Origin: Burkholderiales bacterium
GTDB lineage: Bacteria; Pseudomonadota; Gammaproteobacteria; Burkholderiales; Casimicrobiaceae
NCBI GenBank assembly: GCA_016790165.1
Contig: JAEUPL010000030.1
Coordinates: 124,001-188,000 of the forward strand
Reading direction: 5' to 3'
Length of the DNA: 64,000 nucleotides
In this document: positions 35,057 to 43,598 of the stretch, piece after piece
How the letters are laid out: each line of letters begins with the position of its first letter
How positions within the stretch are numbered: the first letter of the stretch is position 1
Translations under genes and position numbers: made by a program
The notes under the pieces: generated by a model
What the model saw: only the letters and a program-made list of their open reading frames with translations
Databases searched by the model: none
Told to the model about the DNA's origin: nothing

Positions 35057-35563
35057 TCAAGCGGCCTTCTTTGCGGCCTTGCGCGCGGCCGGCTTCTTGG
35101 CGGCGGTGGCTTTGGTCGTGGTGGCTTTGGCGGCGGCGGGAGCAGCCTTGCCGCCGTTCAGTTTTTGCACTTGCTTGGTCAACTCCTCCACGCGCTCGGT
35201 GAGCTTCTGGATATCGGCCTTGGTCGGCACACCGAGGCGGCCCACGGCGCGGCCAACGCGCTCTTCGAACACGGTTTCCAGACGGTCCCATGCGCCCGCC
35301 GCCTTGCTGGTGGCTTCGGTGATCTTGCCGGAAACTTCGTTGGTCATGTCGTTCACCTGTGCGTCCGCGAAGCTGCGGAATTTCTTTTGCAAACCGGAGC
35401 CTTCTTTCACGAGCGCTTCAAACACTTTGCTACCTTCTTCCTGCGCCTTGGCAAAGGCACCGAGGCCGGCGAGCCAAATTTGGCTCGACGATTCCTTCAC
35501 CGTACCGAGCAGGTTGTTATCGGCGGCGGCGCCGGTGGCAGCTTTGCTGAACTTCTTGACCAT
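35057..35563 (-). CDS. Phasin / PHA granule-associated protein (PhaF/PhaI-like)
   Basis: A protein of 168 residues from the ATG at 35563 (MVKKFSKAATG). The N-terminal amphipathic phasin part is SSQIWLAGLGAFAKAQEEGSKVFEALVKEGSGLQKKF. A coiled-coil stretch follows at TKADIQKLTERVEELTKQVQKL. The C-terminus is a lysine/alanine-rich tail (AATKATAAKKPAARKAAKKAA-like) similar to PhaF, which can bind DNA and organise granules. No PHA synthase is in the window. The tail echoes the KKPAAK repeats of the SWIB protein gene 2.7 kb away. Confidence 0.9.
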   Translation of the reverse strand: MVKKFSKAATGAAADNNLLGTVKESSSQIWLAGLGAFAKAQEEGSKVFEALVKEGSGLQKKFRSFADAQVNDMTNEVSGKITEATSKAAGAWDRLETVFEERVGRAVGRLGVPTKADIQKLTERVEELTKQVQKLNGGKAAPAAAKATTTKATAAKKPAARKAAKKAA

Positions 35564-35695
35564 GGGGAGAACTCCTGAACATTGAAACGGAATTGCGATG
35601 TGCGAACTGTAGTCACGCGCCATAGAGCGCGCATCCTAGAAACACTCGATTTGGCTAGGAACTTGGCTCTAGAATGATTTGCGCGCATTCGCGCG

Positions 35696-35837
35696 CAGGA
35701 CGAAGGACGGAGGACGACGGCCTTATGGCCCAGGACGCAAAGGTATGCAACGACGGCGACCAGAAATGGCGCAACTCGACTGCGTAGCTTTGCGTCCTAG
35801 CGACCAACGGGAGCGCCGTCATTCGTCCTTCGTCCTG
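35696..35837 (-). repeat. Second dispersed repeat family, copy B (inverted relative to copy A)
   Basis: CAGGACGAAGGACGGAGG at the left and CGTCATTCGTCCTTCGTCCTG at the right, with AGGACGCAAAGGTATGCA and GCTTTGCGTCCTAGCGACC inside. Its reverse complement aligns well to copy A. It sits between the phasin and acyl-CoA reductase promoters, so with copy A it brackets TetR, patatin and phasin. Confidence 0.8.
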
Positions 35838-35869
35838 CCGCGCAGCGGCTAAATCAAAAGGAGGCTTTC

Positions 35870-37873
35870 ATGACTTACTTCGTTACCGGCGCATCAGGAT
35901 TCATTGGCAAACGCCTCGTGCGCAAGTTGCTTGCGCGCAAGAACAGCACGATCTACTTCCTCATTCGCGCCGAGAGCAAGAAGAAAGTGGACACCTTGCT
36001 GAAGTTCTGGGGCGACGACGCCGCGAAGCGCTGTGTCCCGATCGTGGGTGATCTGGCGAAACCTTTCCTTGGTGTGCACCCGAATGATCGCGCGAAGCTC
36101 AAGGGCAAGATCAAGCATTTCTTCCACCTCGCTGCCGTGTACGACATGACCGCGAGCGCCGAAGACAATCACACCGCCAACGTGCTCGGCACGCAGCACG
36201 CCGTTGCGCTGGCCAACGACGTGAAAGCTGGCCTCTTCCACCACATGAGCTCCATTGCGGTCGCCGGCAACTACGAAGGCGTGTTCCGCGAGGACATGTT
36301 CGACGAGGCGAAGGACTACCTCGATCACCCCTACATGCAGACCAAGCATGAGAGTGAGCAGTACGTTCGCGAACATTGCTCCATGCCGTGGCGCGCCTAC
36401 CGCCCGGCGATTGTGCTGGGTGACTCGAAAACGGGCGAGATCGACAAAATCGACGGGCCGTATTACTTCTTCAAACTCATCCAGCGCATGCGCTCGATGC
36501 TGCCGCCGTGGATGCCGACCATCGGCATCGAGGGCGGGCGCGTCAACATGGTCCCGGTGGATTTCGTGGTCGATGCCACCGACCACATCGCGCATAGCGC
36601 CGACAAAAGCCTCAACAAGCGCGCGTTCCACCTCACCGATCCGGCGCCGCACCGGATCGGCGATTCGCTCAACATTTTCGCCCGCGCGGCGCACGCCCCG
36701 CAGATGACGATGCGCATCAACGCGGCGCTGTTCGGGTTCATTCCGCAAAGCGTGCTCAAGGGCATGATGGCGCTGCCACCCGTGCGACGCATCAAGCATG
36801 CGGTGATGAAGGATCTCGGTATTCCCGATGATGTGCTGGGCTTCATCAACTATCCGGTGCGTTTCGACTGCCGTGATACGTTGAAGGCGCTCGAAGGCAC
36901 CAAGATTGCCGTACCCGAGCTCGATACCTACGCGACCAAGCTCTGGGACTACTGGGAGCGCAACCTCGACCCCGACCTGTTCATCGATCGTACGCTGAAG
37001 GGGCAGGTGGCGGGCAAAGTGATCCTGATCACGGGCGGAACCTCCGGTATCGGTCAGGCCACCGCACTCAAGATTGCGGAGGCCGGGAGCGCCAAGGCAG
37101 TGATCGTGTGCGGCCGCGATCAGGAGAAGATCGACGAAACACTGAAGATCGCCAAGAAGCGCGGCGTCAAGGTGGTGGCCTACTCTGCCGACGTGTCCGA
37201 CGAGGTGGGCTGCGCCGAGTTTGCGAAGAAGCTGCACGAGAACCACGGCGGCGTTGATATCCTCGTCAACAACGCCGGTCGCTCGATCCGCCGCGCGCTG
37301 GAAAACAGTTACGACCGCTTCCACGACTTCGAGCGCACCATGCAGGTCAACTACTTCGGTGCGCTGCGCATCACCATGGCGCTCTTGCCGCACATGAGCG
37401 CGCAGAAACGCGGTCACGTCATCAACATCAGCTCGATTGGCGTACTGACCAACGCGCCGCGATTCTCGGCATACGTGGCGTCGAAAGCGGCGCTCGATGC
37501 GTGGACCCGCTGCGCGTCGTCGGAGTACTCCGACCGCGGTATCAACTTCACGACCATCAACATGCCGCTCGTGAAGACGCCGATGATCGCGCCGACGAAG
37601 ATTTACAACAACGTGCCGACGCTGGACCCGGACGAAGCCGCCGACATGATCATCCGCGCGATGGTCTACAAACCGGTCCGCATCGCCACCCGCCTCGGTG
37701 TATTCGGGCAGGTGCTGCACGCCTTTGCGCCGCGTATCGCGCAGATCGTCATGAACACCAGCTTCCGCATGTTTGGCGATAGCGAAGCAGCAAAGGGCAA
37801 GAAGAATGAAGTGGTCGGCCCGTCGGTGGATCAACTCGCACTGTCGAACCTGATGCGCGGTATTCACTTCTAG
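35870..37873 (+). CDS. Bifunctional (alcohol-forming) fatty acyl-CoA reductase
   Basis: A 667-residue fusion of two reductase folds, preceded by AAGGAGG. The N-terminal extended SDR has TGASGFIGKRL (residues 6-16) and Y155-x3-K159. The C-terminal classical SDR has TGGTSGIG (388-395), NNAG (467-470), SSIG (521-524), and Y535-x3-K539. Extended stretches such as FERTMQ-NYFG, NISSIGVLTN-PRFSAYVASK, TTINMPLVKTPMIAPTKIY and the C-terminal LMRGI-(H/Y)-(F/W) match the Marinobacter fatty acyl-CoA reductase I know from wax-ester synthesis. That enzyme reduces long-chain acyl-CoA through the aldehyde to fatty alcohol with NADPH. Its neighbours (phasin, patatin) support a storage-lipid setting. A wax synthase is not present here. 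Confidence 0.92.
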   Translation: MTYFVTGASGFIGKRLVRKLLARKNSTIYFLIRAESKKKVDTLLKFWGDDAAKRCVPIVGDLAKPFLGVHPNDRAKLKGKIKHFFHLAAVYDMTASAEDNHTANVLGTQHAVALANDVKAGLFHHMSSIAVAGNYEGVFREDMFDEAKDYLDHPYMQTKHESEQYVREHCSMPWRAYRPAIVLGDSKTGEIDKIDGPYYFFKLIQRMRSMLPPWMPTIGIEGGRVNMVPVDFVVDATDHIAHSADKSLNKRAFHLTDPAPHRIGDSLNIFARAAHAPQMTMRINAALFGFIPQSVLKGMMALPPVRRIKHAVMKDLGIPDDVLGFINYPVRFDCRDTLKALEGTKIAVPELDTYATKLWDYWERNLDPDLFIDRTLKGQVAGKVILITGGTSGIGQATALKIAEAGSAKAVIVCGRDQEKIDETLKIAKKRGVKVVAYSADVSDEVGCAEFAKKLHENHGGVDILVNNAGRSIRRALENSYDRFHDFERTMQVNYFGALRITMALLPHMSAQKRGHVINISSIGVLTNAPRFSAYVASKAALDAWTRCASSEYSDRGINFTTINMPLVKTPMIAPTKIYNNVPTLDPDEAADMIIRAMVYKPVRIATRLGVFGQVLHAFAPRIAQIVMNTSFRMFGDSEAAKGKKNEVVGPSVDQLALSNLMRGIHF

Positions 37874-37896
37874 CCTCACCTGGAGTACCAATGAAC

Positions 37897-37927
37897 GGGC
37901 ACGCGCAGCACGCGGTGCCCGCTTTTT
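37897..37927 (+). terminator. Rho-independent terminator after the acyl-CoA reductase
   Basis: GGGCACGCG / CGCGGTGCCC stem with a short loop and a TTTTT tail. Confidence 0.8.
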
Positions 37928-37957
37928 CTGTTTGCGTTGTGCCGCTGTCCGACAGCA

Positions 37958-38078
37958 ACAGCTTTGTGTTCGCGCCCACAGCCCACGGTCGTTTGCGGCG
38001 GATTTGAGCGATAAGTCGACTTTCAGAAAAAACCGGCTGCAAGCCGCAATCTCTATCCGGAGCAGGCCAAAAAGCTGT
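37958..38078. repeat. Symmetric dispersed element, copy 5 (121 bp)
   Basis: ACAGCTTTG at the left and AAAAGCTGT at the right, with AAGTCGACTT centred at offset 58-63. Only the GGTCGTT half of dyad 1 is clear and dyad 2 is eroded. It lies just after the terminator of the reductase gene. Confidence 0.78.
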
Positions 38079-38282
38079 CCATGGCAAAAAAGTGTTGCAC
38101 CGAGGGGACGATTGCGCTGCAACACGCGAGAAGTCTGCGAAATTCGCTGGTCAGCGTGCGCGATTTGGTCTTAAATCCGCGATGAACTTTCCATCGCTCA
38201 CGAGAGCGAACACCAACGCGAGTGATGGAGAAGCTCAACACATGTGTGCACTGTATTCAATCGATTGACCTGAGGAGACACT

Positions 38283-38729
38283 ATGGCAGCAGCCAAGAAA
38301 CCCGCCGCAAAGAAACCCGCCGCGAAAGCCGCCGCTAAGAAACCGGCCGCCAAGAAGCCCGCCGCAAAAGCCGCAGCCAAGAAACCGGCCGCCAAGAAGC
38401 CCGCAGCCAAACCGGCAGCAAAAAAGCCCGCAGCCAAGAAGCCCGCGAAGAAAGCGGCCGCCAAGAAGCCGGCCGCCAAGCGCAAGCCGAACGCTGCCTT
38501 CATGAAAGCGATGACGCCGTCGGCAACGCTCGCCGCGATCATCGGCGCCACGCCCATGCCGCGCACTGAAGTCACCAAGAAAATTTGGGACTACATCAAG
38601 AAGAACAAACTGCAAGACGCGATGAACAAGCGCATGATCAACGCCGACGCCAAGCTCAAGGAACTGTTCCAGAAGGCGCAGGTGTCGATGTTCGAAATGA
38701 CCAAGCTGGTCTCGAACCACCTGAAGTAG
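38283..38729 (+). CDS. Histone H1-like tail fused to SWIB domain
   Basis: A 148-residue basic protein. Residues 1-64 are repeats of AAKKPA/AKKPAAK, like bacterial H1 homologues and PhaF tails. Residues 66-148 (NAAFMKAMTPSATLAAIIGATPMPRTEVTKKIWDYIKKNKLQDAMNKRMINADAKLKELF in sequence) form an SWIB/MDM2 fold. Such proteins occur in chlamydiae and many betaproteobacteria and are presumed nucleoid-associated, with the tail contacting DNA. Function in this organism is unproven. A terminator follows. Confidence 0.93.
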   Translation: MAAAKKPAAKKPAAKAAAKKPAAKKPAAKAAAKKPAAKKPAAKPAAKKPAAKKPAKKAAAKKPAAKRKPNAAFMKAMTPSATLAAIIGATPMPRTEVTKKIWDYIKKNKLQDAMNKRMINADAKLKELFQKAQVSMFEMTKLVSNHLK

Positions 38730-38749
38730 TCACCGTCGTTTGGTGCAAA

Positions 38750-38774
38750 GACCGGCCTGCGGGCCGGTTTTTTA
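38750..38774 (+). terminator. Rho-independent terminator after the SWIB gene
   Basis: ACCGGCC TGC GGGCCGGT followed by TTTTTT, 21 bases past the stop. Confidence 0.88.
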
Positions 38775-38798
38775 TGGGCGCATCACATCAGGCCGGCG

Positions 38799-40169
38799 CT
38801 ACGCGAGCGCGAACTGATCGCGAAACTCCGGGACAACACACCGCCAGCCCAGCCGCTGGCTGATGCGCTGACGCAGCGCGTCGGCGGCGCCCGGTTCGCC
38901 GTGCGTAATGAACACCTGGCGCGGCGGCCGCTTGAAGTGCGCGAGCCACGCCAGAATCTCTTCGTAGTCGGCATGGGCCGACATGGTTTCCAGGTTGACA
39001 ACTTCGGCGCGCACCGGGACATAGTCGCCGTGAATCTTCACCGCATTCGCGCCGCCGACCAGCGTCGCGCCACGCGTGCCGCCGGACTGAAACCCGGTGA
39101 ACAGGATGGTGTTGCGCGCATCGGGCGCCATCGTCTTGAGATGATGCAACACGCGACCACCGGTCGCCATTCCACTGGCCGAGATCACGATCATCGGCGT
39201 CGCCTGCGCGCAAAGTAGTTTCGACTCCTCCGGCGTCCGCACGAACTTTGCCATGCGGCACATCGCGGAGTAGTCGGCTTCGGACAGCCGATGCTCATCG
39301 GCGAAGTCGCGATAGATCGCGGTCGCGTCAATCGCCATCGGGCTGTTGATGAAGATCGGCATCGGTGGCAGCTCACCGCGCTGCCTCAGTTGAAAGAGGT
39401 AGTACAGCACCGTCTGCGCGCGCCCCACCGCAAACGCCGGAATGAGCACGCTACCGCCGCGCGCCGCTGTCCGCTGCACGACATCGCGCAGCCGGTCGAG
39501 TGTGCCATCCGCCGGATGACGCCGGTCGCCGTACGTGGACTCAAGCACCAGGTAATCGGCGTGCTCAACGGGTGCAGGTGGTTGCATGAGCGGGTCATTG
39601 CGACGACCGAGATCGCCGGAAAACACCACCGTCGTGCCGCTATGCGTCACCGCGATGCTGGCAGCGCCGAGAATGTGCCCGCTGGGTTGCCAGCGCGCCG
39701 TGCAATCTTTGCTCACAGCCACTGCGTGACCGAAGCCCACTGGATGCAGGTGTCGAATCGCCGCATGCGCATCGTCGGTCGTGAATAGCGGCAGTGCAGG
39801 TTGATGGCGGGAAAAACGATGCTTGTTGGCGAACGCCGCTTCTTCTTCCTGCAGCTTCGCCGCGTCGAGCAACATCAGCTCTGCCAGCGCACGGGTGCCA
39901 TGCGTGCACCAGATGTGGCGGCGAAAGCCCTGTTTGCAAAGGGCCGGCAGATAGCCGCTGTGATCGATGTGTGCGTGCGTGAGCAGCACGCTGTCGAGTG
40001 ACGAGGGTGAGAACGGTAGCGGCGCCCAGTTTTTCAGGCGAAGCTGCTTCCAGCCCTGAAACAGTCCGCAATCGACAAGCACGCGACTCTGCGCAGTGGA
40101 GAGCAGATAACGCGAACCGGTGACGGTGCCGGTTGCACCGAGAAACTCAATCTGCCACCCCTGCTTCAC
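38799..40169 (-). CDS. Metallo-beta-lactamase/beta-CASP RNA-metabolising hydrolase
   Basis: A 456-residue protein with a GTG start. The N-terminal MBL zinc motif HAHIDH lies at residues 65-70 (H-x-H-x-D-H). A beta-CASP insert and the C-terminal RMMBL domain follow: ASGMATGGRVLHHL, a late SAHADYEEI-L-W motif and FITHGEPGAADALRQRI. Relatives of eukaryotic CPSF-73/YSH1 in proteobacteria are probable ribonucleases of unknown target. It is a single gene with no evident partner. Confidence 0.92.
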   Translation of the reverse strand: MKQGWQIEFLGATGTVTGSRYLLSTAQSRVLVDCGLFQGWKQLRLKNWAPLPFSPSSLDSVLLTHAHIDHSGYLPALCKQGFRRHIWCTHGTRALAELMLLDAAKLQEEEAAFANKHRFSRHQPALPLFTTDDAHAAIRHLHPVGFGHAVAVSKDCTARWQPSGHILGAASIAVTHSGTTVVFSGDLGRRNDPLMQPPAPVEHADYLVLESTYGDRRHPADGTLDRLRDVVQRTAARGGSVLIPAFAVGRAQTVLYYLFQLRQRGELPPMPIFINSPMAIDATAIYRDFADEHRLSEADYSAMCRMAKFVRTPEESKLLCAQATPMIVISASGMATGGRVLHHLKTMAPDARNTILFTGFQSGGTRGATLVGGANAVKIHGDYVPVRAEVVNLETMSAHADYEEILAWLAHFKRPPRQVFITHGEPGAADALRQRISQRLGWRCVVPEFRDQFALA

Positions 40170-40264
40170 GTCGCACCTCGCTTTCGCGCGTCGCGCGCTT
40201 CATCGCGCCTCAATCACTGAGCGAAATACTACCGTCCGCCGCGCATCGGTGAACGTGACACAGG

Positions 40265-41221
40265 TCAAGCGGGTGACGAAACGGCGCCGTCCAGAAGCTG
40301 CAAGGCACACCGGAGATGCGCACGCATCGCGCGGCCGCTGGGCATGCTGACGTGACCAATGCCGCTCAGGACGATGTTTTGTGCGTCGGGCATCGCCGAC
40401 GAATCCTGCGGCGAGATCACCGTATCGTGCACACTGTAGAGACTGACGAACGGCAGCGTGACGGGAACGGCGTTGAGCGCGGCGAGCCATGCGTTCCCCG
40501 GCCGCATTTGTGCGCCGTTTTCGCCGGCGGCGAGATAGGCATGGTGCGTGCCGTGGTGCGGCGAGCCGAGCGTGATGAGCTGCGCTACCGCCGCCCCGCC
40601 AAAACGCCGCAGATAGGCACGACAGATGAGTCCGCCCATGCTGTGCGCGACCAACGTGATTTGCTTCGCGCCGGTGCGTTGCCGCACGTCATCGACGCGC
40701 GCCGCCAACCTTTCTGCCATTACGTCAATCGAGGCAAACACCGGTTGATCGATGGTAAACACGCGATAGCCGCTGCGCTCCAGCGCGCGCGCCGTGAAAA
40801 ACCACACCGCGCCACTGTTGACATAGCCATGCTGCAACAGCAACACCCGGCCGCCACCTCCCGCCTGTCCACGCTCACTCGCGGTACGAAAGAATCCGCG
40901 CAACGGCAACAGCAGCAGATTTTGCAAGCACAACTGAAAATATTCGGTCACGAAAAAGCGGACCCAGGCGAGCGCACCCAGTTGTTGCGCCGGCGTCAGC
41001 GCAACACCGCGCCAGCGCGACAGCCCGTAGCTGGCCAGCGCGATGATGACGCGCAGGGCGAAGGGCTCAAGCAGCCAAAGTACCACTGCCCATGCCCCGC
41101 CCAGGCGCGGCGCGACGAACCGATTGCACAGCCACGCCGACAGCGACAATTCCGCCACGTTGAGAAGGCTGACACACACCCATAGCGGAACCGGGAACAC
41201 GCGTGACGTTTGCGTTTTCAT
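40265..41221 (-). CDS. Membrane-anchored alpha/beta hydrolase (lipase-like)
   Basis: About 318 residues from the ATG at 41221; the longer frame overlaps the GMC gene without homology. The N-terminal half has two or three hydrophobic helices (VCVSLLNVAELSLSAWL and VVLWLLEPFALRVIIALASYGL). The catalytic part begins VLLLQHGYVNSG, then the nucleophile elbow LVAHSMGGLICRAYLRR (G-x-S-x-G as H-S-M-G-G), GSPHHGTHHAYLA and a final DTVISPQDSS with an acid and GHVSM for the His. It follows the GMC oxidoreductase by 29 bases, so both may belong to one operon. Confidence 0.9.
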   Translation of the reverse strand: MKTQTSRVFPVPLWVCVSLLNVAELSLSAWLCNRFVAPRLGGAWAVVLWLLEPFALRVIIALASYGLSRWRGVALTPAQQLGALAWVRFFVTEYFQLCLQNLLLLPLRGFFRTASERGQAGGGGRVLLLQHGYVNSGAVWFFTARALERSGYRVFTIDQPVFASIDVMAERLAARVDDVRQRTGAKQITLVAHSMGGLICRAYLRRFGGAAVAQLITLGSPHHGTHHAYLAAGENGAQMRPGNAWLAALNAVPVTLPFVSLYSVHDTVISPQDSSAMPDAQNIVLSGIGHVSMPSGRAMRAHLRCALQLLDGAVSSPA

Positions 41222-41250
41222 GGCGAAAGGATATCCCCTCCGGTCCAGCC

Positions 41251-42843
41251 TCAGCGGCGGGCCAGTTCTCCCGCCAGCTTCGCGGCATTGCGCCACGCCA
41301 GTCCGTAGATCGACAGCTGCGGATTGGCGCCGATGGACGTTGGAAACACCGAGCCGTCGATCACACTCAGATTCTCGATCTGGTGGTGGCGCCCGTAGAC
41401 GTTCACCACGCCATCCTTCTCGGCGGCGGCCATCGTGCAGCCGCCCATCACATGCGCGCTCGCCACCCGCGTGCTGTAGGGCCGCAGGTCAAGCGCGGCA
41501 AGTTCAGCCTTTGCCTCCGCCCAGCTGCGGTAGCCGTTCACGCGCTCATCGACCGGGAACACTTCTTTTGCGCCCGCAGCAAACTGGAGTTCCGCCATCG
41601 TCAGCAAGGCCCGCTTCGCCGCTTCAAAGAAGTACGCGTTGAGCGGGTAGTCCAGTTGCGAAAAACCGTCCGCGAGCAGCCTCACGGTGCCGCCTGCGCT
41701 TTCAGGGTGAAATCCGTCGCGGCAGAGCGCGATCATGACCTGCGAATTGGCCATGTTGGTAATGCGGGCACGGTGATGTTCGCTCATGCCGTTCACCGTG
41801 ATGGCGTAGAGCACCGGGTGAATGGGCGCTGCTTCGAGTTTGTAGCCCATCGGACCGTCAATCGGGTGCGTCAACAGGAACTGATCGCTGTACACCGTTT
41901 GCGGCGCACCCGACCAGCCCTCGACCTTCGCGCCCATGTCCGCGCCGGATATCAGCGACGGATGCAGAAAGGTGCGCTTGCCCAGCCGACCGTATGGATC
42001 GGGCGCATGGGAGCGCAGCAAGAGCGCCGGTGAATTGATGGCGCCGCCCGAGACAACGAAGTGACGCGCGTTCACTTTCACCCTGACGCCGTTGTGCTCG
42101 TAGCCAGCTCCCCGCATGCCAACGCATTCCAGCGCCGTGACGCGCCCGCGCTCCAGCGTCAAGCGTTCGGCACGCGCACGGCTCACCAGCACGGCGCCGC
42201 GTGACAACGCCGCAGGAATCGTGGTCAGCAACATCGATTGCTTGGCGTTGGTCGGGCAACCCATGCCGCAGTAGCCCAGGTTGTAGCAGCCCTTGACGTT
42301 GCGCCGGATGCGCTCCATCTTCACAGCAATCTTCTCGCCGCCACGTTGCAGCGCCAGATTGTTTTCGTTCGGCGACATCGCCCAATCACTGATGCTGAGC
42401 AACTTTTCTGCGCGCTCAAACCAGCCCGCCATGTGCTCGTCGGTGAGTTCGCTCAAGCCGAACCGATCACGCCAGAACTTGAGCGTGGCCGATGGCGTGC
42501 GAAAACTGCTGGTCCAGTTCACGGTCGTCGATCCACCGACCGTGCGTCCTTGCAGAATGTTGATCGCCTTGTCGGCCGTTTTGCGTGAAGCCGACTCCTG
42601 ATACAGCGTGGGGTAAGCCTCCGACTCCTGCATGCGGAAGTCGGTGGAGGTTTTGAGCATCCCCTCTTCCACCATCACGACCTTGAGCCCGGTGGCAGAC
42701 AGCACATCGGCGGCAATGCCACCACCGGCGCCCGTACCGATGATGCAAACGTCAGCCTCCAGCGTGGCATCGCGGCCGAGCTGCGACGCATCAATGTGGA
42801 GCCAGCCCTTGTTGAGGCCTTCGCGAATCGGATCGGCGAACAT
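41251..42843 (-). CDS. GMC-family FAD oxidoreductase
   Basis: A 530-residue flavoprotein. The ADP-binding motif is ADVCIIGTGAGGGIAADVLSATG (residues 28-50). The GMC signature follows as GRTVGGSTTVNWTSSFRTP. The C-terminus holds HVMGGCTMA and VIDGSVFPTSIGANPQLSIYGLAWRNA, where the catalytic His is found. It most resembles long-chain alcohol or cholesterol-type oxidases and membrane alcohol dehydrogenases that use a gluconate-2-dehydrogenase-like small subunit; that subunit's gene lies 38 bases upstream. A link to the fatty alcohols made by the acyl-CoA reductase is speculative. Confidence 0.92.
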   Translation of the reverse strand: MFADPIREGLNKGWLHIDASQLGRDATLEADVCIIGTGAGGGIAADVLSATGLKVVMVEEGMLKTSTDFRMQESEAYPTLYQESASRKTADKAINILQGRTVGGSTTVNWTSSFRTPSATLKFWRDRFGLSELTDEHMAGWFERAEKLLSISDWAMSPNENNLALQRGGEKIAVKMERIRRNVKGCYNLGYCGMGCPTNAKQSMLLTTIPAALSRGAVLVSRARAERLTLERGRVTALECVGMRGAGYEHNGVRVKVNARHFVVSGGAINSPALLLRSHAPDPYGRLGKRTFLHPSLISGADMGAKVEGWSGAPQTVYSDQFLLTHPIDGPMGYKLEAAPIHPVLYAITVNGMSEHHRARITNMANSQVMIALCRDGFHPESAGGTVRLLADGFSQLDYPLNAYFFEAAKRALLTMAELQFAAGAKEVFPVDERVNGYRSWAEAKAELAALDLRPYSTRVASAHVMGGCTMAAAEKDGVVNVYGRHHQIENLSVIDGSVFPTSIGANPQLSIYGLAWRNAAKLAGELARR

Positions 42844-42881
42844 GCGTGTTGTTCCTGTGGCGTGAATGTCGGGCGAAAGGA

Positions 42882-43397
42882 TCAGGCGAATTTTGGCGGG
42901 CCGGGATACCCCGTTGCAGCCCAGGTCGACGCGTCGCTGTAGAAGCTGCCGAGCACCAGATCGTGCAGCGCGAAATACGCCTGTTGCTTCATCGCGATGC
43001 GGCTATCGCGCAGCGCAGTGAGCGCTTCGGCCACAGCCGCCGGCCCCGCGCCAGGCCAGTCGCCACTGAACCCCAACAACGAACGCGCTGGTGCCAGATC
43101 AAGCAACATGAACAGGTCGGCAATTTCCCGTCGCGTGGTCGCGGGCAAGTTGGTAATCAGGGTGCCAATCGCCTGGACGACGCGGGCGAGTTCTCTCGTC
43201 TGAGCCTCGGGCGCCGTCGGCAACGCCGGGGTCAGGAAACCACGCGCAATGGCGACCAGCATATCGCCATGCGCACCGACCAAGGCCTCGCCCTGAGGGG
43301 CGGACTGTGCATTGCGCCAGCGCGGCAGCAGGGCGACGGCACCCGCCGCCACGGCACCTGCCACACCGACAAAAATGATCCGACGACGCGACCACAT
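42882..43397 (-). CDS. Gluconate 2-dehydrogenase subunit 3-like protein
   Basis: A 171-residue protein from the ATG at 43397 (MWSRRRIIFVGVAG). An N-terminal basic S-R-R-R followed by a hydrophobic run resembles a Tat-like signal or an anchor. The rest contains RGFLTPALPTAPEA, ADLFMLLDLAPARSLLGFSGDWPG and AYFALHDLVLGSFYSD, a pattern seen in the small subunit partnered with GMC dehydrogenases. It probably helps export or couple the flavoprotein to the respiratory chain. Confidence 0.8.
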   Translation of the reverse strand: MWSRRRIIFVGVAGAVAAGAVALLPRWRNAQSAPQGEALVGAHGDMLVAIARGFLTPALPTAPEAQTRELARVVQAIGTLITNLPATTRREIADLFMLLDLAPARSLLGFSGDWPGAGPAAVAEALTALRDSRIAMKQQAYFALHDLVLGSFYSDASTWAATGYPGPPKFA

Positions 43398-43598
43398 CGA
43401 ACGCTCCTCCCAATGAACTCGTCCGCCCGGCATCGTCACAACGACAGCCGGAGGCGCGAACGCAGCCGATTCTAGGCAGCGGCGTTAGAGCGCATCGACT
43501 AACCGGCACCATGCTGGATGCGGCGCAGCCAGATCGAGTGACGCGTCGTCGAAAATGACTGGCGCGCTGAAATCACTGCGACCAGACCGAAATCCTTT

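Noticed and set aside
35894-38125. 743-residue open frame on the minus strand opposite the acyl-CoA reductase
   Set aside because: No recognisable domain; the opposite strand has two complete SDR folds with catalytic residues. Its end runs into the terminator and the repeat.
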